Below are positions 55,290 through 64,000 of a stretch of 64,000 bases of DNA, in pieces. Within the stretch, counting starts at the first letter, position 1; every line of letters begins with the position of its first letter. Source of the DNA: Siphonodentalium dalli (lineage: Eukaryota; Mollusca; Scaphopoda; Gadilida; Siphonodentaliidae); the NCBI GenBank assembly GCA_032622095.1, contig CP136064.1, positions 175,104,247 through 175,168,246 of the forward strand, in the 5' to 3' direction. The notes beneath the pieces are model-generated. The model had not been told where the DNA came from, searched no databases, and saw nothing but the letters and a program-made list of their open reading frames with translations. The position numbers were made by a program, and so were the translations under genes.

Positions 55290-58200
55290 TCAGAAGAATA
55301 ATCCCCGCATTCTTCTCGTCATTCCTTGTCTGTCATACAATATGTTGAATTTGTTTATAAACTGAAAAATAGAAAAATATTAAACATTAACCGTAGCAGT
55401 TATAGTTGGGGTGGGAAGATAAATTATAAAGAAAATCAGCACAGCACTGAATCCAAAAAAACCATGTTAAGATGACAACTTAGATGTATTTGTTATAAAT
55501 AAACTATCATTAATTTTGTAGCATATTGCGGTCAAGAGGTTATATTGGTCAATTCATCATCAGGACGATGCCTGTCTGGATTAATGCTTCTCTTGCATAG
55601 CTTGATATTGGGATCATCAAACATGACTAGCCAGCCGGAACATTGATCAGAGAATAAGTATAATTTAAAATTTTTTAATTTTGTCACATAACCATCATAT
55701 TACTGACACAGAGACTACACATATTTGGAGTGATCTTTCCCACAATGCACAATACTTTTTGGCCTTCTCAGATCTCAGACCCTTTAAGAGTTTGAATAGA
55801 TTATCCCATTCATTCTTGGTTTGTAGAGATGTAACCAGAAAAAAGTAAAACATTGAACAACTATTATTAAAAGTTATAGAAACGAGAGACCGATAACAAT
55901 CATCAGATGTTTAACCAATACTTTCAACCATACCGCCTCGAAATTAGCAATCTAGAACTTAATATATGCCTGTACACATAATGTGGAGATGATTTGAAAT
56001 ATATATTAGGGGGTTTCCATCATTAACTTGGATACGTATAAATATAAGACTTTTCAGATAAAGTATTGCTATGAGCATGTGGTCATGTCATTTTTAGAGG
56101 TAGCGTTAATATTTTCAAAACCAATCCATCGATACTAACATCTATACAGGTGAAGAATGTGTAATGATAAATCTGAATGTGATTATGAGAGTGATTAAAT
56201 GTAAAAAATACATGGGTTATCATATTGGATAGCATGTGTCAATAAAATTGGAGGATGGGGTTAATATTTTTAGGCAATTCAACCAAATGACCCTCACTAT
56301 GCCAGGCCTGGAAATCCGAAAGTGGGCTGGCGGACCCCCTAGAATTTTCCAAGTAGGCTTTTTATAGCCCGCCTCGCCTCATCCACAATATGAAATTTGT
56401 TTAGTTATTTTATCGTGTTTTATGAAAATATTACTGCCTCGATACAGGGACCAGCCGAGAGGGCGAAGTGGGCGAAGAAGTCTCCCTATTCTTGCTCACT
56501 TCGCCCTAATTTTGCAGCCGGGCGAAGTTTAAGTCGCCCTGAAATTTCCGAAGTTTACCCAAGAAAAACGGCAAATTATTCACCCACTATTTACTGCCAA
56601 CATTGATTGAACCCAGTTATCCACTGACACTGTCGTAGATAACACCATAGTTACTATTAACAGCTGTATTAATCCGATTTGGGAGCACATTCACACCTGA
56701 GTGTTTATTGCAGACAGCTGTGAATACATCGTCAGGTGTCCAGTGACTTGTGATTTTGAGATTATCACACCTGAAGATTACAACTCTACACCTTGCATCA
56801 GATTATCACCCCTTTGTTAAATTATGTAAAGGCCAGATTAGCTTTGAAAACAGATGGGTACAGATATTACTATATTGCAAAAATGAATGTTAGGGACTTT
56901 TAATGAGTGAAAATGTTCAAGATTTCTACCGTTTTTATAGCATTTTTTTCGTATTCATAAGCATTGTCTAATTTTTATTTCTTTTGTATTCATAAGCGGT
57001 CGTAATTCTTATTTCTTTTTGTGTTCATAAGCGGTTGAAAAAATGCCGTTCTTTCAAAACCATTCTCTCATATTTGGATATTATTCATAGTTATTAGTGT
57101 AATGATTTGAACATAAAGCTTCCACATTTGAACCATTGTTTCGCCATTTTAATTTAAATATTACTTATCTCCTATTTTCTTTATATAATATAGCCTTTTA
57201 TAGGCGAATACAGTGCGGGCGGATTTCAATTTTGCCAACGCATTTCGCCCTGGAAACCTCCCACTTCGCCCTATTTTTGTGACAGGGAGAAGTCACTTCG
57301 CCCTGAAAATCAGGCCTAGGCTGGTCCCTGCCTCGATATTTTGTAAAGATTTAAATTGTACAGTGTACATTTATGACATCTGCAACAGATGGTAATGTCA
57401 AATGGCGGAATCATTAAATTCTGGAAACAAAATATTACGTAAATTGGATCTTTTGATAGATTCTCTCACATTTTAAGGACAAAATAAATTATTTCTCTTC
57501 ATAAGATTGAACTTACAATACAATAAACACCAAATAGTGAGCACCAAATTTCCCCGTCTTGATTGAGTTCAACCTTTTGTTCCGTTTCCGCTTCCAATCA
57601 GATAATATTGTATATCACTAAAATGGTGGCTTTCGTTCTTGTTTACAATGTTATTCAATTATTAAAGTTGAGAAACAATTCTCTATGTCCCAATTGCAAA
57701 CACCCAGTAAATCTATAGAGAGCGCCTTGACTGCTGGAAGCAGCAATCTGCAAAAGCGGTCATGTCAACTTGTCATCGGTGATGGAATATGGATTACTTT
57801 GACAAACAAAGCAGTCATTTGTAACTGTATTCAAGTGTACATATACTGCATTTAATATGCTACTTGATTGTGTATTCTTTGAAACATTACACAACATAGA
57901 AATTGCTTTAAACATTGACAAACTCAACCAATTCCGTTGCATGGGTTGGACCAACTGAAAATTGTTGAGTACAAACACACTTACATTTTGTTTGTGCTTC
58001 ATATTAATTATCATAACATATAAAACATAATTAAATATTCACCATACCATACTGTGGGGGATTTGGCATTCACAACTCTGGATAATTTTATTCTACATAA
58101 CAAAATGAATTTAGATGAAGTTTAACATCAAGAATAGACAAACTAAGGGCAGTAGTAACCACGTAAATTATATCATAACTGTAAAAGTTGAGGAGGGCTA

Positions 58201-61200
58201 TAACCCTCCTAGGCAAATCTAGGAGGGCTACTGAGGGCTATTAATAGCCCTCCTGGATTTTCTTGACCACCAGCCCTGCTATACAGGTCTGGGGTGTGTC
58301 ATGAAATATAAACAGGTTTGATCATAGATACCTGTATTTGAGTTATCAAATCAGATAGCATATGTCTATGGTTGGGTGGAAGGGGTTAATCTTTCCCAAA
58401 CTAATCAACTGATGAACACAAAATAGTACAAAAAAGTATGTCATTGGACTTAGAAACCCATACAATTAGTCAGTGCCAAAGAATATTACCTTGCAGACCA
58501 CATTCAATTGAGGGAATTTAAAAGCAGGACATTATTACTAATGATATAAGAATATTTAATAGGTGTATAGAATGTTCATTTGTTAATCTGGTTCAAAGTG
58601 GAAGGGTTAATTTAATATCTGCCTTATTGAAACAATATAGTCATATTTGAAACAGGTATATCTATCTGCTTGTTGCACAGATAATTCAAACTGGATAACT
58701 GCCTATAGAATAGTTCAGTTTAATATCGATAGCATGTGTCTATGGGGTTGGTGGGAAGAGTTAATATAATTTTAAAAACAAATTAATCCATCAATACAAA
58801 AATTCAGAGGCGAATAGTGAGCCAAGATAAACCTAGATAAGAAGGGCCGTAACTCTGGTGATAATTGGCAGGCGGAATATTTTCAAAGCAGGACATCACC
58901 TCTAATGGTATAAAACTATTAAATAGGTATAAAACTATTATATGCGCCTGTGGTAATTTCAACAATGGGCCATAACGAGTAATCCATAAGCCAAATTTTA
59001 AAACAAACAGATATTACTATAACTAAAGTTATCACACAGAAACAAAAATAATTTTCAAATTATAAGTCAACAAGGACCATAACTCTGGTTAAAATAGGCG
59101 GACAGAACCCAAATTCAAATTAGACTGGTATTTTCATATGAGTAATCCACATACCAAATTTGAAAACAATCAGATAACTAAAACTAAAGTTATCACCTGG
59201 AAACCAAAATAATTGGCAAATTCTATGTTGACAAGAACCATAACTCTGGCAAAAATGGGCAGACCAAATCAAAATTCGTACCTGACCTGTATTTCCATGT
59301 GGCTAATCTACATACAAAATTTTAAAACAGTCACACAACTTAAACTAAAGTTGTCATCCGGAAACCAAATCTGCAAATTCTAAGTCGACAAGGACCATAA
59401 CTCCAGCAAATATTGGCGGAACCCAAATTAAAATTTGACCTGTATTTTGGGCTAGTAAACTCACATACCAAATTTCATTCTATTCAGTTCACATTTACTA
59501 AAGTTATCATCCGGAAACGAAAGCTGAGTAAATTCCTCTATTTTGTGCTAGTAAACCCACATACCAGACAGAGGAACAGACGGACGAACCAATAACATAA
59601 CACCGTTTTTTTTCAAAACAGGGGTATAAAAATTATACAGGTGAGGGGTATGTCATCCCGAGACCCTGTAATGAAATTTCAATAGGATCAGAGGAAAATT
59701 ATTATTGCATAGGATAGCACATGTCTATGGGATAGATGGAAAGCGTTAATATATTCTAAACTGATCCAATGATCAATACGAAGAACTATACAGGTGACAG
59801 GTGTGTCACCGTAAACCTGGACATAAATGAACATGATCTGATAAAAAAAACTTCAGTTATCGCATCGGATAGACGGATGGACAGTTAGACAGACGAACAA
59901 CAAATGGTTGATCCGGACATCGGCATGTGTACCATACATGTTATGGGTATACATAAAAAGAAACCATATATCCAACAACCTATATTGATTCCAGAAAAAT
60001 AATAAAATTAAACAATATATTAATTTGCTATTGTGAATCCAGTGCAAGGAATTAACATTTTTGGTTGTAACAATTAATTTGCAGCAAGAAGACTATGTGC
60101 CCCTTTATATTAGGCTCTCATTTATTTCAGATTCATAGCTAGTTGCATCATTCCCCAATCTCCTAGCAGAAACCTTGTCTATTGTTTAAATAATCCACCT
60201 ACCTGGTTGACAGTGTTACAACCCTTTGTTATTGTTCCGAGATATGACATCAGGCTAACATCATTACATTGCTGAAATAAACAGGACAGTGACGAAGATA
60301 ATAATATAGTACAGAAGTTACAAAAACAACACTTCAATTTAATTTTTTAACCCTCTATAAGCTAAATACGTGTACAAGTAGTTCCCATTGGGAATGTTCT
60401 GATAATAAATTCAACAAAATGACCATAGGTTCAATAAATGGCCATGAACTTCTTGTCTGAACATTTCCTACCAATCTGTGCTAATTTCTAAAGTCAAAGT
60501 CATAGCTCAAATATTTCATGGACGAAGCCTGTTCCATATGGATATTCCTTCCCCCATGGTGGTTCTTGAGCATACCAAAGATTATTCAAATCCGACCTAT
60601 AATGGATGAGCTCCAAAGTTGTTACGGACGGATGGAACCCATTTCTGTATCAAAAAGATTCTGGGGGTAATGGAAACAAATTTATTGTAAAAAACAGTCT
60701 TCAAATTTTGTTTTGATCATGTCTGTACTAAGTACGTCTGTACCAACCTCATCAAATCAACTAGTCACATTTCAAAAACAATTCTCAGCAGAGAATCATT
60801 GGAGATACAGCTAAAATCACCCTTGAATTTAGCTGTATTTAACACAGGCAGTCTGTAACATAAGCTGTACGCTTCTCTCAAAACATCATGATTCAAATTG
60901 CATTTCAGAAAGATTTCCATTGACGAAAACCAATACAAAAAAAAATTCTAAGTAAAAAAGGGCCTACAAGTCGGGTGAGAATCATTCGACAAATTCCCGA
61001 ATCAAGCACAACTTATATTTTCAGCCAATTCAGTCACAAACCAAGTTCAGTGGTGATCAACCAACCCTAGCTGCAGTTATCAACAAGAAACCAAGAAAAC
61101 CAAAATTTCAAAGTCGGAAAATGTCTAACTCCAATAACTCTGTGGTAAAATTTGGGGGGGGGGGGGGGGGGAGGGGGGGCAGACCCAAAGATAGAACTGG

Positions 61201-61846
61201 ACGTGTACTTTATGGTTTCAAACCTGCATACCAAATTTCATTCCATTTGGTCAACATTAACTGAACTTATTACACTGAAATCAAGAAAACACGAATTTCA
61301 AAGTGGAAAAATGTCCATATGGTAAATGAAAGTGTCATTCAGTTATAGTAGAGGATGAAATGTTAGTTGAACATGAGCCTTTATGAGGTCTCCGTAAATG
61401 AATAAAAAGTTACTTCAATTTGGAACTACAGTAATGCCCTAAGTAATCGACTCCTTAACCACAGCAGAATTATGGGTAACTTTTCAGGATTTAGTCGGAA
61501 ATATGGCTTGTTGCCATTCATCGGAAAGCTCTCCTCGAGATCTTTCCGATGAATGGCAACAAGCCATATTTCCGACTAATCCTGAAAAGTTACCCATAAT
61601 TCTGCTGTGGTTAAGGAGTCGATTACTTAGGACATTACTGTATGAAGCAATGAAAGTTCTGACACACAGTATACAGAAACATGAAATCTTGTATTGTCTC
61701 AAATCTCATTGAGAGAGGGAGGATAATAATATGAATATGACTTACATTGTAAAAATCACCCTTGAATTTAGCTGTATTTAACACAGGCAGTCTGTAACAT
61801 AAGCTGTACGCTTCTCTCAAAACATCATGATTCTTAGGAACCTCAC
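55290..61846 (-). CDS. COPS6: COP9 signalosome complex subunit 6, C-terminal three exons
   Basis: Minus-strand exons 61846-61746, 60271-60203 and 55361-55290 (stop at 55292-55290) are bounded by AG and GT and join in phase. They encode about 79 residues: [20 protein letters not shown] onward to GDFYN, then [19 protein letters not shown], then [17 protein letters not shown] and the end RMRGLFF. This matches the conserved C-terminus of CSN6, ending in the invariant RMRGLFF. It is the helical region C-terminal to the MPN domain that packs in the CSN helical bundle. CSN6 is a catalytically inactive MPN-minus subunit that pairs with CSN5 in the complex that removes NEDD8 from cullins. The MPN domain exons are not visible up to 64000 and presumably lie beyond. 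The 60-kb intron part holds a stray copy of exon interior (60813-60894). Confidence 0.93.
55362..56444. repeat. COPS6 intron: dispersed-repeat fragments
   Basis: Fragments with ATAGCATGTGTC, GGGTTAATATTTT and AACCAATC words (55990-56290) recur at 58300-58420, 58640-58810 and 59630-59830. A GGCCTGGAAATCCGAAAGTG fragment (56303-56390) resembles 58185-58290. Confidence 0.45.
56445..57330. mobile_element. hAT-like element with CAGGGACCAGCC ends, copy 2 (886 bp)
   Basis: Perfect 8-bp target-site duplication CCTCGATA at 56437-56444 and 57331-57338. The ends are CAGGGACCAGCC and GGCTGGTCCCTG. Subterminal regions are rich in CTTCGCCCT and its reverse complement (56460-56530 and 57240-57310). Same family as 40570-40913. 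No transposase is present. Confidence 0.87.
57331..58640. repeat. COPS6 intron: short palindrome and repeat fragments
   Basis: At 58190-58262 GGAGGGCTAT and ATAGCCCTCC alternate and form hairpins (AGGAGGGCTATAACCCTCCT). The remainder contains fragments of the ATAGCATGTGTC family. I see no exon. Confidence 0.45.
58640..59830. repeat. COPS6 intron: degenerate tandem repeat, ~120-bp units
   Basis: ACCATAACTCTGG, CAAATTTTAAAAC or CAAATTTGAAAAC, ACTAAAGTTATCA(C/T) and GGAAAC(C/G)AAA recur in order at about 58850, 59075, 59230 and 59395, with flanking ATAGCA(C/T)(A/G)TGTCTATGGG units at 58725 and 59707. Confidence 0.68.
60813..60894 (-). pseudogene. Duplicated interior fragment of a COPS6 exon
   Basis: Identical by eye over 82 bases to 61752-61833, which is inside the COPS6 exon 61746-61846, in the same orientation. 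It lacks both splice sites: the acceptor side continues into unrelated AATTTGAATC-side sequence and the donor GTAAGT is replaced (GATTTTAGC). It lies in the next intron, 930 bases downstream in the gene. It cannot be spliced in with the original signals. Confidence 0.75.
61150..61180. repeat. Poly-G tract
   Basis: Two G-runs (about 19 and 7) separated by a single A, in the COPS6 intron. Confidence 0.8.
61429..61640. mobile_element. Palindromic TA-target MITE, copy 5 (212 bp)
   Basis: TA at 61427-61428 and 61641-61642. The ends are CAGTAATGCCCTAAGTAATC and GATTACTTAGGACATTACTG. The arms are almost perfect complements around the centre CTCTCCTCGAGATC near 61535. It lies in the COPS6 intron only about 100 bp from an exon. 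Confidence 0.8.
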
Positions 61847-62407
61847 CTAAAAATTTGAAACATGAGACGCTAATTAAACCCAAGACAAGAATTAAAGACT
61901 CTCTGTTTTAACACCCCTAATTTACTATTTCTTTGACTTCGAGGGTAAAAATTATTTTATTTGAGTTTTGGGTTTATATCCACCTCGATTATTATTTATA
62001 AACCTAGCAAAAATTCTACTGGAAATATATTATATACAGACATGCCATAACGAGAGTTTGGGAGGTCACGCAAGGTTGTGGTTTGCGATGGCTTTGTCAT
62101 ATCGGAAATTATTTTTTGGAACACAAGATGACGAAAATTATCGCAGAAACAAAATTGACATTATCTTGTTATAGATGGCATGTGGTTACATAGGCAAACT
62201 ACCCAATTAAGTATTATATTTTATTCACGAAAATAGAATCACAAGTGAAAGAAGATGTTTGTTTACATTTGTAATGACAAGCGCTGGGGAATTCCAGTTC
62301 AACCAGGCATTAAATTCTAATAACTGTGAGTTGACTCAAATAAAATAATTTTTACACTAAAGTCGTAGAAATAGTAATACAGAGGTGTTTAATCCGACAA
62401 TGCATCT
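61847..62407. other. COPS6 upstream intron, nothing recognised
   Basis: I searched for the preceding CSN6 exon (expected to end with a helix before Gly-Glu-Val-Pro) and did not find it here. Confidence 0.4.
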
Positions 62408-62411
62408 TTAA

Positions 62412-62671
62412 CTCTTTTATTTCATGACTGGAGCTTCCTCAAATTTTGCGAAAACCCTGTGCCAATTCATTCTCTTAAATATGCGAGTCTCCCATAGGGA
62501 GCCTCGCATCTATAAGAGAATGCATTGGCCTAACAATATTTAAATTGACTTTGTAAGCCAGTACATTCTCTTAAATATGCGAGGTTTCCTATAGGAGACT
62601 CACATATATAAGAGAATGTACTGCCACAGGACCTTTAATGCTGCACTAGCACAGCTCCTGTCATGAAATGG
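62412..62671. mobile_element. Twin-hairpin TTAA MITE, copy 12 (260 bp, near-complete)
   Basis: TTAA at 62408-62411 and 62672-62675. It shows the family layout best: end with CATGACTGGAGCTTCC, hairpin 1 (GCCAATTCATTC to GAATGCATTGGC), spacer CTAACAATATTTAAATTGAC, hairpin 2 (GCCAGTACATTC to GAATGTACTGCC), and end CTCCTGTCATGAAATGG. Confidence 0.78.
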
Positions 62672-63210
62672 TTAAGGATTACATAAAGCAGTATATGTGT
62701 TGAATACATGATGTGAATTAGGTTTGCATTAGTTGACTGGTATGCTCAAACTAATTGTTCACATCCAAATAAGATAAATAGTGGAACAACACTTGGAACA
62801 AAAGAGAGACAAGATATGAATTTGATCGAAATGTAAATGTCACAATATCATATAAACAGTAAAAAGTTTTCCTCGCCTCAACCAGATAACCTATGCCCTA
62901 CAATTGGTAGTGAATCACGCACAGGTGCTAAATTAAAAAAAATAGTCATCCCGAGGTTATGACTTAAATCTATCCGAAAGCTCACTGTTCATAATTGGAT
63001 GTCAAACAAAGTCTTTTTCTACCATACAATATTAATTCTGGATCTGATGATATTGGACCAACAGATATGGAGACAAGTTGTTAAGCAGAATTCAATGTTT
63101 AATTTTCATTTTGCTCTAGACGGTGTTAGACATTGGAACAAATAACAGGACCTGAAAGGACTGGATATGTAGAATAATAACCTAATTAGGTAATTACTCA
63201 GTGTAAAGCA

Positions 63211-64000
63211 GGCCTCAGCTCACAAGGCGACTCGGGCGAGATTGTCGCCTTACTGTTGCTGACTTCGCCCTATCGTCGCTCTAAGGCGAAATCGAAGTCG
63301 CCTTCAATTTTAGGGGGAATTTTTTTTTTTTTCTAGTTTTTTTCCCAGACATGTCCGTATATAGATGAATTGTGGCGGCCATCCCAAAAAGAAACAGACG
63401 ATGCAGAGACAAAGACCCAAGTGTTTAAAATAAAAAATAAAATGTGACCTATTGTTTTGTGTTGTTATTCAGTCGCCTTTGTTCCCTTTGCCGTAATGAA
63501 TGTTAATCACGAATGTTTTGACACGCTGAAAACACGATGAGATGTTCGCATCTGTGTTGTTACTGACCATCGTGAGTGTCACAAATAAATGTTTTAATTA
63601 ACTTAAAAGACCGCCGTCCCGCTTTTCAGATATAAAACAATTACGACATTATGTATCAGGCGCTTCGGAAGTTCGTTTCGGTAACGCGTCGCACTTTTTG
63701 AAGAGACCGCGTTGCACTTTTTGAAGAGGCCGCTTCCGTAAATAAATGTCAAGTTTATTGCTTTAATCGGATTATACCAGTGATGTTGGCATTAATTAAG
63801 GGAGGCCATTAATTAATAAAAGCTTTAGCAATAAAACTAAAAGCTTTTGCAACTCCTTTGTTAGTTAGTCCTTATTGTTTATTTTAGCGGACACCCACAT
63901 TACAGCCGTGACCAAATTAAACTTACAAAGTTACATGCATCATGATTCAGACTGTACAAACGTATCTTCCAAGCTGCAGTCTAGGAAATAATACTACTTC
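63211..64000. mobile_element. Possible left end of a TIR element related to the GGGACCAGCC family
   Basis: CAGGCCTCAGCTCACAAGGC is followed by GGCGACT, GTCGCCTT, ACTTCGCCCT and AGTCGCCTT motifs (63228-63310), very like the subterminal region of 56445-57330. No matching right end occurs before 64000. An AAAGCTTT-type palindrome and two GCACTTTTTGAAGAG(A/G)CCGC units (63691-63733) lie further in. Confidence 0.4.

Noticed and set aside
61847-64000. Upstream COPS6 exons
   Set aside because: No minus-strand sequence encoding the expected helix before GEVP or the MPN domain was found.

Overview
This is an AT-rich, intron-rich animal nuclear window with very short host exons buried in repeats. The mix of tyrosine-recombinase retrotransposon, many TIR elements and dispersed tandem repeats suggests a marine invertebrate, most likely a mollusc. 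The phylum is inference; the metazoan assignment is secure because a gene with COPS6-like exons is present.

Layout. Positions 1-5681 hold a GC-rich Ngaro/DIRS-type tyrosine-recombinase retrotransposon on the minus strand: Gag, RT-RNase H, tyrosine recombinase and an SGNH hydrolase, in overlapping frames. It has a 200-bp direct repeat at 101-300 and 5482-5681. Its 5' end plus 107 bp of flanking host DNA is tandemly duplicated (4212-5788 and 5789-7364, almost identical), giving a third copy of the 200-bp repeat and a second, truncated gag. From 7365 to 11804 there is no recognised host exon. This stretch holds a TTAA-target MITE, a MULE-like element with a FLYWCH-type exon remnant, a tandem repeat and a GIY-YIG endonuclease remnant. 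From 11805 to 36049 I can assemble 13 plus-strand exons with consistent splice phases that encode the C-terminal ~435 residues of a multi-pass amino-acid-transporter-like (AAAP superfamily) membrane protein; the 5' exons are not found. From 36050 to 55289 the sequence is mostly intergenic repeats, with one unrecognised minus-strand ORF pair joined by a frameshift (44438-45087) and one possible coding fragment near 39.6-39.9 kb. From 55290 to 61846 three minus-strand exons encode the conserved C-terminus of COP9 signalosome subunit 6 (COPS6); its 5' exons should lie beyond 64000.

Mobile elements are the main theme. By reading ends and target-site duplications I can define a TTAA-target (piggyBac-like) MITE family with two internal hairpins (about 12 copies), a TA-target palindromic MITE (5 copies), two other TTAA MITE families, a TTA-target Harbinger-like MITE nested in one of them, four hAT-like elements with 8-bp target-site duplications, and a ~5.2-kb TIR element filling one intron. 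One MITE copy is split by a satellite array with dimeric higher-order structure. An 82-bp interior piece of a COPS6 exon is duplicated without its splice sites in the next intron. The host genes are ordinary conserved genes; the unusual material is the mobile and repeat architecture.
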